DNA of 64,000 nucleotides. Source: CAYQDB01 sp964416195. Its GTDB lineage: Bacteria > Zixibacteria > MSB-5A5 > GN15 > FEB-12. Each line of letters begins with the position of its first letter. Within the stretch, counting starts at the first letter, position 1. The stretch spans positions 62,001 to 126,000 of the forward strand of contig CAYQDB010000006.1 in the NCBI GenBank assembly GCA_964416195.1, in the 5' to 3' direction. Position numbers and translations under genes: made by a program. Below are positions 34,692 through 42,803 of the stretch, in pieces. Below the pieces are notes generated by a model that ran no database searches, was not told the DNA's origin, and saw nothing but the letters and a program-made list of their open reading frames with translations.

Positions 34692-36368
34692 TTACAGACC
34701 GCTATCGGTAACATCGGACGGTTCGTTCTCCTCGGGTACGCTTTCGACCTTTCTCTGGCGGCTGTATTCGACCGCTGCCCTGACAAACTCACGGAACAAA
34801 GGGTGCGCTCGGGTGGGGCGGGATTTCAATTCGGGGTGGAACTGCACCGCCACAAACCATCGATGCGACGGTACCTCCGCAACTTCCACCAGCCGCTCAT
34901 CCGGAGAAAGTCCCGATAGAAGTAACCCCTTTTCCGTCAGCATTTCGCGGTAGGCATTGTTCACCTCGTAGCGGTGGCGGTGACGCTCGGATATTTCCTT
35001 CCGGCCATAGGCCTCGTAGGTTTTTGACCCCTCTGTTAGGATACAGGGATACGCCCCCAGGCGCATAGTGCCGCCCAGTTCAGTGACCCCTTCCTGGTCA
35101 GCCATGAGGTGGATGACGGGATGTTTCAAGTCACGGTAGAATTCGTAGCTGTGGGCGTCGGATAAACCACAGACATTGCGGGCAAATTCGATTACGGCGC
35201 ACTGCATGCCGAGGCATATCCCCAAAAAGGGAATGTTGTTCTCTCGCACGTAGTGAATAGCCTCAATTTTTCCTTCGACGCCGCGTTCCCCAAAACCTCC
35301 GGGAATGAGGAGGCCGTCGACATCCTGCAGGAGTCTCTCCGCCCCGCTGCGCTTGATGTCCTCGGAGCTCACCCAGACCAGCCTGACCTCTGCGTCGCTG
35401 TGTACCCCAGCATGAACGAATGCCTCGATGATGGATTTGTAGGCATCTTTCAGGGTAACGTACTTACCGCAGACGGCAATCGTTGTATGATGATTGGGAT
35501 TATTGATTTTCTCGACCATCTGTTCCCACTCTGCCATGTCCGGCAGGGGGATCTTCCAGCCGAAGTGCTCACACATAATGTCGTCCAGACCCTGCTTGTG
35601 GAACTTCAGCGGCACTTCATAGATAGTCTCCACGTCCTGAGCAACGATTACGGACAACGTTGGGACCGAGCAGAACAGACTGATTTTCTGCCGTAGACTG
35701 TCGGAAATCGACTGTGCAGAGCGGCATAGCAACATGTCCGGCTGGATGCCGATCTCCCTAAGTGCGCGCACAGAGTGCTGAGTGGGCTTAGTCTTAAACT
35801 CGCCGGCTGTGGGAATAAAGGGAACAAGCGTGACATGGACATACATTGTATTGCGGCGACCGATTTCCAAGCCTATCTGGCGGATTGCCTCTAAAAACGG
35901 CAAGGACTCGATGTCACCGACTGTACCACCAATCTCAGCCACGACCACGTCCGGCCTCTGTGGGGCGTGTTCCAGCTTCCTGATACGGCTCTTTATCTCC
36001 TCAGTGACATGGGGAATTACCTGCACGGTCGCGCCGAGGTAATCACCGCGGCGTTCCCTGGTTATGATGGTGTTGTAGATTTGACCCGTAGTGACATTGT
36101 TATCTTTGGTAAGTGATTGATCCAGAAAGCGCTCGTAGTGCCCTAAGTCAAGATCGGTTTCGGAGCCGTCGTCGAGCACGAAAACCTCGCCGTGCTGGAA
36201 AGGGTTCATCGTTCCGGGGTCAACGTTGAGGTAGGGATCAAGTTTGAGATTACAGACCCTCAGCCCTCGTTTTTGCAGTAATAGGCCGATTGAGGCTGAA
36301 GCAATCCCCTTGCCGAGCGCTGATACTACGCCGCCGGTTACGAAAATGTATTTGGTCTTCTCGGACAT
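34692..36368 (-). CDS. pyrG: CTP synthase
   Basis: 558 aa. Converts UTP to CTP with ATP and glutamine. The synthase domain (1-~270) has KYIFVTGGVVSALGKGIASA and KLDPYLNVDPGTMNPFQHGEVFVLDDG. The class I glutaminase domain (~290-540) has the nucleophile Cys in FLGICLGMQCAV and the His-x-Glu end motif in VAVQFHPELKSRP. The C-terminal ~15 residues are an acidic tail. AAGGAAGG precedes the ATG, 9 nt after kdsB. CTP is the co-substrate of KdsB, which makes this pairing metabolically sensible. Confidence 0.97.
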   Translation of the reverse strand: MSEKTKYIFVTGGVVSALGKGIASASIGLLLQKRGLRVCNLKLDPYLNVDPGTMNPFQHGEVFVLDDGSETDLDLGHYERFLDQSLTKDNNVTTGQIYNTIITRERRGDYLGATVQVIPHVTEEIKSRIRKLEHAPQRPDVVVAEIGGTVGDIESLPFLEAIRQIGLEIGRRNTMYVHVTLVPFIPTAGEFKTKPTQHSVRALREIGIQPDMLLCRSAQSISDSLRQKISLFCSVPTLSVIVAQDVETIYEVPLKFHKQGLDDIMCEHFGWKIPLPDMAEWEQMVEKINNPNHHTTIAVCGKYVTLKDAYKSIIEAFVHAGVHSDAEVRLVWVSSEDIKRSGAERLLQDVDGLLIPGGFGERGVEGKIEAIHYVRENNIPFLGICLGMQCAVIEFARNVCGLSDAHSYEFYRDLKHPVIHLMADQEGVTELGGTMRLGAYPCILTEGSKTYEAYGRKEISERHRHRYEVNNAYREMLTEKGLLLSGLSPDERLVEVAEVPSHRWFVAVQFHPELKSRPTRAHPLFREFVRAAVEYSRQRKVESVPEENEPSDVTDSGL

Positions 36369-36377
36369 ACGCCTTCC

Positions 36378-37121
36378 TTACCCATATATTCTCTTGAGCT
36401 TCTTCAAATCCTGCGGAGTATCGACTGACACGGACCGCATGGCGGTTTTGAACACAGTCAACTTGCCACCGTTTTCCAGCACCCTTAGCTGTTCCAGCGA
36501 CTCGGCTTTCTCCAGAGGCGACCGTTTCCACCCGGTGAAACGCTCCAAGCCCCGACGTCGGAAGAAGTAGACTCCGATGTGTGCCAAAAACGGGAACAGC
36601 TCCGCTTTATTCTTCTTATCGGCGCTCTGTAAGTAGGGGATGGGGGAACGGGAAAACCACAATGCGGTGCCGTCTGCGGCAACCACGACCTTGACGATAT
36701 TGGGACTATGCAGCTCCTTATCCGTGTCCAGGCGACGGGCCAGGGTCGCGAACTCTATACGGGGGTTACTGGTGAGTCTCTTGATTGTTCCATCAAGGAC
36801 GCGCGCCTTAAGCCCCAGGTTATCAGCTTGAATATTGACCACAATATCGCCCCCTACTCTTTGCATAACCTCAGCCACACGATCGGAACCGGTACGGTGG
36901 CGGGAGGAAGTCAGTAACGCTTCTCCTCCGAAATCTGTAACCGCTTTTAGCACCTGTCTGCTGTCGGAAGCCACGATCACCCTGTCAATTCTCCTGGCTT
37001 TTCTTGCCTCGTTGTAGACGTAGAAAAGAAGCGGTTTGCCTTGGTAGGGGTAAATCACCTTATTAGAAAACCGCTTAGAGTTTAGCCGGGCTGGAATGAC
37101 TGCTATGACAGTTGGCGCCAT
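36378..37121 (-). CDS. kdsB: KdsB-like 3-deoxy-manno-octulosonate cytidylyltransferase
   Basis: 247 aa. Activates Kdo to CMP-Kdo for LPS inner core. Seen: VIPARLNSKRFSNKVIYPYQGKPLLFYV, the RHRTGSDRVAEV block, and C-terminal VDTPQDLKKL with the metal-binding Asp. Odd: the canonical QGDEP motif is here QADNLG; the Asp is kept, but Gly, Glu and Pro are changed. Substrate choice may therefore differ (another 3-deoxy-ulosonic acid) although the gene neighbourhood fits Kdo. It overlaps gatC by 1 nt (TAATG). Confidence 0.85.
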   Translation of the reverse strand: MAPTVIAVIPARLNSKRFSNKVIYPYQGKPLLFYVYNEARKARRIDRVIVASDSRQVLKAVTDFGGEALLTSSRHRTGSDRVAEVMQRVGGDIVVNIQADNLGLKARVLDGTIKRLTSNPRIEFATLARRLDTDKELHSPNIVKVVVAADGTALWFSRSPIPYLQSADKKNKAELFPFLAHIGVYFFRRRGLERFTGWKRSPLEKAESLEQLRVLENGGKLTVFKTAMRSVSVDTPQDLKKLKRIYG

Positions 37122-37408
37122 TACTTGATCACCCTGGGGACGCGGGAGTACTCGCCATCACTGTCGGGAGCATTGCATAAAGCCATGTCACGCGGTAGCG
37201 AGGGGCGCACCTTGTCTTCCCGAAAGACGTTTTCGACCGTGATAAACTGGTTGCGCGGCTCGATTCCTTCGGTGTCAATCCCCTGGAGTTGCTCGAAATA
37301 GTCCACGATAACGGTAAGTTCCCGGGTGAATCTCTCAATCTCGTCGGGAGTCAGTTTCAACCGGGCCAGCCGGGCGATCTGTTTTACTTGATCCTTTGAG
37401 AGCGGCAT
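37121..37408 (-). CDS. gatC: GatC subunit of Asp/Glu-tRNA amidotransferase
   Basis: 95 aa, the normal length. GatCAB converts misacylated Asp-tRNA-Asn or Glu-tRNA-Gln to the amide form. The helical start (VKQIARLARLKLTPDEIERFTRELTVIVDYFEQL) and the RPSLPRDMALCNAPDSDGEYSRVPRVI end are typical (sequence split for length). gatA and gatB are not next to it. First gene of gatC-kdsB-pyrG. Confidence 0.93.
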   Translation of the reverse strand: MPLSKDQVKQIARLARLKLTPDEIERFTRELTVIVDYFEQLQGIDTEGIEPRNQFITVENVFREDKVRPSLPRDMALCNAPDSDGEYSRVPRVIK

Positions 37409-37568
37409 GGAAGAAGATATGTACGTAAGATGCGCTTGTCAAGGTTAAAGGACTCACCGAAAGGGGACGGTGATGCCGCGCAGAGAAGCTTCGCCAGATC
37501 GATTAAAGCAACCTTACGAAACGCCGATACACTATATAGGTGTCCCAAAATGAAACAAGAACTGCACG

Positions 37569-38966
37569 GTGACAACAACACAGATTAAGGATAATCCAGT
37601 ATCACTGGAGACGTTAGGGTCTCGTCTTTCGCCATCGCCAGCGATTGTGACCCGCATCGGTCTGTCGGAAGTAACCAAGGCAGCCGCCGTGGAGTCGCTG
37701 CTTTTGGGAGTACGGCTGCGAGGCTGGTTGGCTGACCGTGACAAGGAGTTTCTGGACAATCTTACCCCCGACAGGTCCATCGCGTTTTTGATTCATGGCA
37801 AGCGCTATCTCCACCCGGAAGGTGTGCGGCTGTTTCCCCACGAAATGGTCGAAAGCGCCATAGCGCAAGGGGGCGAGGCGCTTTTCTCGCATCGGTATCG
37901 TCCCGGGAGGTCCCATGCGGACGGCTACACAATCCACACCGCTTTGATAAATCCATCAGAAGAAAATCCTCTGGTTATCGGTTATTTTGGGCCTGACAAT
38001 CAACTCAGTCACCCGGAGACCCACGATCGGTTCTTTAAGTTAGTATCGCAATTCCGGCAAGCGTACCGCCTGGCGGGCCAGGTTGCGCAAGAGCTGGCTG
38101 TGCGACAAGAAGCCGAAGTGCCAACGGCAATCATTAACCGTTGCTCAGGACGCGTGGTGGCAGTCAACGGGGCGGCGGAGACGTTGCTTCGTATCTCTGA
38201 GAGAAGGTTGGTTGATTTGGAGTTTGGCCAGTTGAAGTCCAGATTGATGCCGATTCTGACCAGCCGCAGGCTGAAAATAACCAACGTAAGTCGAGAGAAC
38301 CTCTACCTGTCGGTCATTACTATACTCCCCGATCTGGCTTCCCGGGACCGCCGGGGCTCCGGAACTGACGAGTTCTTTGTTGAAGTGCTTCGGAGCAAAT
38401 CAGCAGACATAGTGAAGACAGTCAAGCGTCTGGAAACACTGAGCGACAGGATCGTGAATGAAGAGATTACTGCGCTTTCAGGAGCAGTTGCGAAAGCTAC
38501 TAGGGAGCTCGATCTCTATATTGCCAGACTGCGTTTCTTGTGGCACTATGACCGCCTGGCACCAGGCGGTGTTGATCTACTGGAGGAACTGAGGCAGGCC
38601 CTTGGAAGGGTTGTTTCTGTGGTCGGCAGCAAACGCAGCATTGAAATAGGTGAGACGACTTCCGGTTTTGAGGTCCGGGCTCCGCGAGGTGCGCTTCTGA
38701 ATCTGTTTGAAAGCATCTTGCTGTCACACCTTTCCGAGCTCGATGTGCCCGGCAATACGAATATCAGCCTCGAGAAGCATCCGGCTGCTCGAGAATTGGT
38801 TATTGTTTTTGAGACTGATACTTTCCCGGTTCTTGCAGAAAATAGCATAAATCCTGAATGCTTAAGCTATGCCAAGGAACTAGCGGCCAGGATGGGTGTC
38901 CGGCTCGCTGACAGGGAAAGCGTACAGGATTACAAGGTGATTACCGGGGTGACGGTCAACCTGTGA
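37569..38966 (+). CDS. Degenerate histidine-kinase-like protein with PAS-like domain
   Basis: 465 aa, GTG start (a stop lies just upstream, so no longer form). Residues 1-165 are unrecognised. About 183-255 look PAS-like (VPTAIINRCSGRVVAVNGAAETLLRIS). About 285-465 have the shape of a kinase dimerisation plus ATPase region, but the phospho-acceptor position reads IVNEEITAL (Asn297 where HE is expected). The N-box reads LLNLFESILLSHLSE without the Asn, and no DxGxG or GxG ATP-lid glycines are present. It therefore probably cannot autophosphorylate. The stop overlaps the regulator's GTG by 4 nt, so they are coupled. Possible role: ligand- or protein-binding partner of the regulator. Confidence 0.7.
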   Translation: MTTTQIKDNPVSLETLGSRLSPSPAIVTRIGLSEVTKAAAVESLLLGVRLRGWLADRDKEFLDNLTPDRSIAFLIHGKRYLHPEGVRLFPHEMVESAIAQGGEALFSHRYRPGRSHADGYTIHTALINPSEENPLVIGYFGPDNQLSHPETHDRFFKLVSQFRQAYRLAGQVAQELAVRQEAEVPTAIINRCSGRVVAVNGAAETLLRISERRLVDLEFGQLKSRLMPILTSRRLKITNVSRENLYLSVITILPDLASRDRRGSGTDEFFVEVLRSKSADIVKTVKRLETLSDRIVNEEITALSGAVAKATRELDLYIARLRFLWHYDRLAPGGVDLLEELRQALGRVVSVVGSKRSIEIGETTSGFEVRAPRGALLNLFESILLSHLSELDVPGNTNISLEKHPAARELVIVFETDTFPVLAENSINPECLSYAKELAARMGVRLADRESVQDYKVITGVTVNL

Positions 38967-40387
38967 AGGGTTTGATAGAATCGAATCTCATGAATGGGAA
39001 GAGGAAAACATCGATCTTGCTGATTGACCCAGATGGGAGCGCTCAGCGCTCACTGTCGTTGGGTGTTGGGAAAGACGAATACCTGATCAAGGTAACCAAT
39101 TCGAGTCAAGCCGCCCTGGATATACTGGACCGGCAGGCGTTTGATATTGCGCTTATCGCTGATCTGGCGGACCAGGCCACAGTCCCGGAAACTGTCAAGC
39201 GAATACGACTGGGTCACCTCTACACAGAGGTTATTCTCCTGGGAGAATCATCAGATGATAAAATGGCCGTTGAGGCGCTGCGTGCAGGGGCTTTCGACTG
39301 TATCAATAAGCCTTTTTCCAGCGAGTATCTGTGGCTGAGACTGGGCAAGACGGCCGAGCATGGAAATATGAGGAAGGAGTTGACTGCGCTGCAGCGTGAG
39401 ATAGCGATGGACTGCGCGTTTGATAATATTGTCGGCGTATCAGCAGCAATAACAAAACTGAAGGAGACGATCAAGCGCATCGCTCCTACTGACATTCCCG
39501 TTCTCATAACCGGTGCCATGGGAACCGGTAAGGGGTTTCTGGCTCGCGTGATCCATCACCATTCCGACCGCCGCCGGAGGCCGTTTGTTAGCGTTGACTG
39601 TTCCGGCGTTGACGGCGCACAGCTCGAAAAGGTGTTATTCGGGCCGACCGAGGACGGCAACTCTTTGGAGCCAAGAGAGCTGGCGGCAGCCCTAGAAAAA
39701 GCCGACCACGGCAGTCTTTTCCTGGACGCGGTCGATCGCATGCCACTCCCGGTCCAGACAAAGCTGTCATGTTTTCTGCGGGACTTCAAACTGGAAGCAT
39801 CCCGCCCCGGAGCAGATAGGAAGATCGATGTGCGTGTGATCACCGCTACCGAAAAGAACCTGGGCTCTCTCGTTGCTGAAGGGAAGTTTCGCGAGGATCT
39901 ACTCAATCGCCTGGGTGTTGTCAGTGTGGAAATCCCCGCGCTTGCTGAGCGGACTGAAGATATAGAAATGTTGACTGATTATTTGCTTCGAAGGATTGCC
40001 GCCGATTTCGGCAGGAAGCAGTTGAGCATCAGCCGGCAGGCCGTCGATAAACTTGTCAGCCATACCTGGCCGGGGAATGTACGCGAGTTGCAGAACTGTC
40101 TCAGGCAGGCTGTGGTTCACTGCAACCGCGATTATCTGGACGTGGACGATATCATCCTGGGAGTTTCCAACGATTACCGAAATCCCGGCGAGAGGATGTC
40201 ACCGGGATCGGCATCGATAGCTACTGATAGTCTTCTCGAGGACAACCAGCGCGTTGTCATCAGGAAGGCTCTCGCTAATAATAACTGGAATTTCAGCCAG
40301 ACGGCTCAGGCGCTTGGTATCGGACGAACGACATTGTGGCGCAAGGTTAAGAAATACAACCTGAAACGGGATACCGTACCAAGTTAG
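38963..40387 (+). CDS. NtrC-like AAA+ regulator lacking GAFTGA and the Walker B glutamate
   Basis: 474 aa. Receiver-like domain (~15-130): the acid pair is Asp22-Pro23 instead of Asp-Asp, the acceptor region is FDIALIADLAD (Asp67, perhaps displaced by one), Lys116 is kept. AAA+ domain (~150-390): Walker A GAMGTGKG (184-191). Loop 1 reads LFGPTEDGNSLEPRE, without the GAFTGA that contacts sigma54. Walker B is LFLDAVD, with Ala256 where the catalytic Glu belongs. FREDLLNRLGVV and TWPGNVRELQN are intact. A Fis-type HTH closes the protein (NFSQTAQALGIGRTTLWRKVKKY). It probably binds DNA and ATP but is unlikely to activate sigma54 in the usual way. GTG start overlaps the upstream stop; ATG 38990 is an alternative. 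Confidence 0.85.
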   Translation: MKGLIESNLMNGKRKTSILLIDPDGSAQRSLSLGVGKDEYLIKVTNSSQAALDILDRQAFDIALIADLADQATVPETVKRIRLGHLYTEVILLGESSDDKMAVEALRAGAFDCINKPFSSEYLWLRLGKTAEHGNMRKELTALQREIAMDCAFDNIVGVSAAITKLKETIKRIAPTDIPVLITGAMGTGKGFLARVIHHHSDRRRRPFVSVDCSGVDGAQLEKVLFGPTEDGNSLEPRELAAALEKADHGSLFLDAVDRMPLPVQTKLSCFLRDFKLEASRPGADRKIDVRVITATEKNLGSLVAEGKFREDLLNRLGVVSVEIPALAERTEDIEMLTDYLLRRIAADFGRKQLSISRQAVDKLVSHTWPGNVRELQNCLRQAVVHCNRDYLDVDDIILGVSNDYRNPGERMSPGSASIATDSLLEDNQRVVIRKALANNNWNFSQTAQALGIGRTTLWRKVKKYNLKRDTVPS

Positions 40388-40414
40388 CTCGGAGGCGCCC
40401 TGGCCTGAGGGGGT

Positions 40415-40957
40415 ATGTGCAGATTGCAGCAAAGTGACAACATTACAGAGTTCACGGACGAAAGCTCCGAGGACAACTATCAGACCCTTGATGAAGTAGT
40501 CAGAGGCATCAGTGATCTGTCTGAGGTTTTCTTTGAGCTAACCCGGTACCTGAACAGGGACTTTGAGATCAACAAAGGGGTGCTCGTCCTTAGGCAGGAG
40601 CGTCCAAGAAAGCTTGCTGCTGTTTCAACGTGGAGCAATGGTCTCGGCCGCGATGGTCTTGCCCTTAATCTACCCTGCGACTCGTCATTGTTCGAGCAGG
40701 TGGCTGAAAACGGGCAGGTATATACCGAGAATTATTGCGGTGCTTTCAGCGGCAACTTCTTCGAGCGGAAACTGCTCCTGGGCGAGAACTCCCGCTCGTT
40801 TGTCCTGCAACCGCTGAAGTCAAACGGGCGCGTCGTCGGACTGCTGGGTTACAGTTCCGAAAGCGCAACCGCTTTCACCATGTTCGAGGAAGGAACGCTG
40901 GACGGTGTCGCCGAGGTGTTCGGCTCGGTAATAGAAGCCGGTAAGTACAGCCTTTGA
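40415..40957 (+). CDS. GAF-like sensor domain protein
   Basis: 180 aa, predicted cytoplasmic. Residues ~35-175 follow a GAF-domain pattern: LSEVFFELTRYLNRDFEINKGVLVL, the middle SSLFEQVAENGQVYTE, then FVLQPLKSNGRVVGLLGYSS and the last helix. No output domain. It follows the AAA+ regulator after 27 nt on the same strand and forms the third member of the cassette. The ligand is unknown; one cysteine (NYCGAF) lies in the putative pocket. Confidence 0.65.
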   Translation: MCRLQQSDNITEFTDESSEDNYQTLDEVVRGISDLSEVFFELTRYLNRDFEINKGVLVLRQERPRKLAAVSTWSNGLGRDGLALNLPCDSSLFEQVAENGQVYTENYCGAFSGNFFERKLLLGENSRSFVLQPLKSNGRVVGLLGYSSESATAFTMFEEGTLDGVAEVFGSVIEAGKYSL

Positions 40958-40968
40958 GAAAGTCCCGA

Positions 40969-41967
40969 CTAACGCATGTTCTTCTTCAGAGCCTTAATCC
41001 TGCGTTTGGCCCGGTTGTGTTCGGCGTTGGTTCGTGAGAAGAAATGCTCGCCCGTGACATCTGCCACAAAATAAAGGTAGTCGGTTTCCTGCGGATGCAG
41101 GGCCGCTGTTATCGCTGCCAGCCCCGGGGAGTTGATGGGCGTCGGAGGAAGGCCCTGGTGACGATAGGTGTTGTACGGAGTGCCCTTCTTCAAATCCTGC
41201 CTGTAAAGGGGACGGTTCAACCCACCAAGACCATAAATCACAGTAGGGTCGGCATCCAGTCTCATGTTCTTACGAAGACGGTTGAGGTAAACAGAGGCCA
41301 CTACCTGGCGTTCGTTGTCTAACTTTGTTTCCGCTTCGATGATAGAAGCCAAAGTGATGATTTCGTAGCGAGACAAATCACTGTCAATGCTATCCGGCCA
41401 GATGCTGTCGGTCTCAGCGTGAAACTGAGCAACCATTTCCCGTATGACCTCAGTCTCACTAATTCCCCAGGGGAAAACGTATGTCTCTGGGAAGAGGTAA
41501 CCTTCCAGGCAGGGTAGATCGAGAGATTGTAGCAAAGTAGAGTCACTGTTGCCTGCGACGATCGCTGCGGAATCGAGATCAAGTTTATGCGCAACAATCG
41601 ATGCCACCTTCCATATTGGTGCTCCTTCCGGCACCGTGATCTTGATCAGGACATAACTGGCGTGGCGCAACTTCGCCAACACTGTACGGCAGGAGTTGTG
41701 TCCGGTGAAATCGTAGCGGCCGGGTGTCAGTCTCTTGTCGACCCCGGTAATGCGGGCGGGGTAAGTCAGCATCACCCTGGAGGTGACAACACCTTGTGAG
41801 ATCAGCTCATCTACGACAGATGCAAATGTGTCACCTGGTTTGATAATGATAGAGACAACGCGGTCGCCGAGATCAATTGAGCGATTATACAGATAGAATG
41901 TATAAGCTACTGCCAGTACCAGCAGGGCAGCGATGATTGCGAGTATGCTTCCTTTTCTTCTACTCAT
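40969..41967 (-). CDS. mltG: MltG endolytic murein transglycosylase
   Basis: 332 aa. Cleaves nascent glycan strands to set their length. An N-terminal transmembrane anchor (~8-27), a LysM-like segment (~36-100), then the YceG domain with catalytic Glu211 in ITLASIIEAETKL and the conserved blocks RLDADPTVIYGL, YNTYRHQGLPPTPINSPG and LYFVADVTGEHFFSRTNAEH. Length and motifs are normal. The usual ruvX partner lies ~300 bp further on, the same way round, separated by repeats. Confidence 0.95.
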   Translation of the reverse strand: MSRRKGSILAIIAALLVLAVAYTFYLYNRSIDLGDRVVSIIIKPGDTFASVVDELISQGVVTSRVMLTYPARITGVDKRLTPGRYDFTGHNSCRTVLAKLRHASYVLIKITVPEGAPIWKVASIVAHKLDLDSAAIVAGNSDSTLLQSLDLPCLEGYLFPETYVFPWGISETEVIREMVAQFHAETDSIWPDSIDSDLSRYEIITLASIIEAETKLDNERQVVASVYLNRLRKNMRLDADPTVIYGLGGLNRPLYRQDLKKGTPYNTYRHQGLPPTPINSPGLAAITAALHPQETDYLYFVADVTGEHFFSRTNAEHNRAKRRIKALKKNMR

Positions 41968-42272
41968 CGTTCTCTGGTAAACAATACCGTTTCTGTTTAT
42001 TCCTTATGTAGAGGGTGGCCTTCCATCGGTCGCCCTTCGACTCCGCTCAGGGTGACTTGATTCGACCGGAGGTAAGCGGATTTGGCTTAAGGTGACAGCG
42101 AGTGAGAGATGGGAGAGGCTTTTTGTCACTGTCATGCTGAGCGGAGTCGAAGTATGACGCCTGTTCACGGGTAGGAGGTGACCTTCTGTCACGCCACAAG
42201 TCCTGTATTGGCTTGGGTGAACACAATATGCAGACACGGTTTTCGGTTTCCTATTCTGAGTGTTTAACTCGC
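41968..42272. repeat. Intergenic region with inverted CTTCGACTCCGCTC pair
   Basis: 305 bp between mltG and ruvX. CTTCGACTCCGCTC (42035-42048) and its exact reverse complement GAGCGGAGTCGAAG (42139-42152) face each other ~90 bp apart, each next to a GTGAC/GTCAT end, with further paired flanks (GGTGGCC..., GGTGACC...). It looks like a small non-coding inverted-repeat element. No gene seen. Confidence 0.6.
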
Positions 42273-42710
42273 TTACTCTTCCCGCGGCAGGCTGTCCAGA
42301 AATCGCTGAAGAATCAGTACCGCCGCTATGCGATCAAGGCGTTTCTTGTCCTGTCCGATTTTCTTACCGTGAGCGTGCACCACTCGCTCGGCCTCAACAG
42401 TAGACAGTCGTTCATCCACTCTATGTATCGGGCCGCTGAAGGTTCTTTCCAGCCGTTCAATAAATCGATCCACCTCAAGGCATTTGGGACTTTTTTCTCC
42501 CGATAGTAAGAGGGGATATCCGACTACCAGCCCCGCTGGCTGATACTCCTCAATGATGGTGGAAATCTTGTCTACAGCATCACGGTCGGAGGACACCTCA
42601 ATCGTTGTTAAGGCTGATGCGATCAATCCAGTCGGGTCGCTTTTTGCCAGACCAACATGTCTGGTTCCATAGTCGATGCCGATGAAGGTCTTGTCATGGG
42701 GTTCGATCAT
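42273..42710 (-). CDS. ruvX: RuvX/YqgF Holliday-junction-resolvase-like nuclease
   Basis: 145 aa. RNase H-fold protein; roles reported are pre-16S rRNA 5' maturation and resolvase-like activity. Motifs: FIGIDYGTRHVGLAKSDPTG with the first catalytic Asp, LVVGYPLLLSGEKS, VDERLSTVEAERV, and the final Asp in KRLDRIAAVLILQRFL. Typical length. Confidence 0.93.
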   Translation of the reverse strand: MIEPHDKTFIGIDYGTRHVGLAKSDPTGLIASALTTIEVSSDRDAVDKISTIIEEYQPAGLVVGYPLLLSGEKSPKCLEVDRFIERLERTFSGPIHRVDERLSTVEAERVVHAHGKKIGQDKKRLDRIAAVLILQRFLDSLPREE

Positions 42711-42803
42711 GAAGCAAGTCTATTGTTTTATGTCCGGGTTGTCAATGGAAGGTATTACAGGTTGTGAGACAGGGTTGTCTGACCGGGCTAACGAAAGAGA
42801 ACA

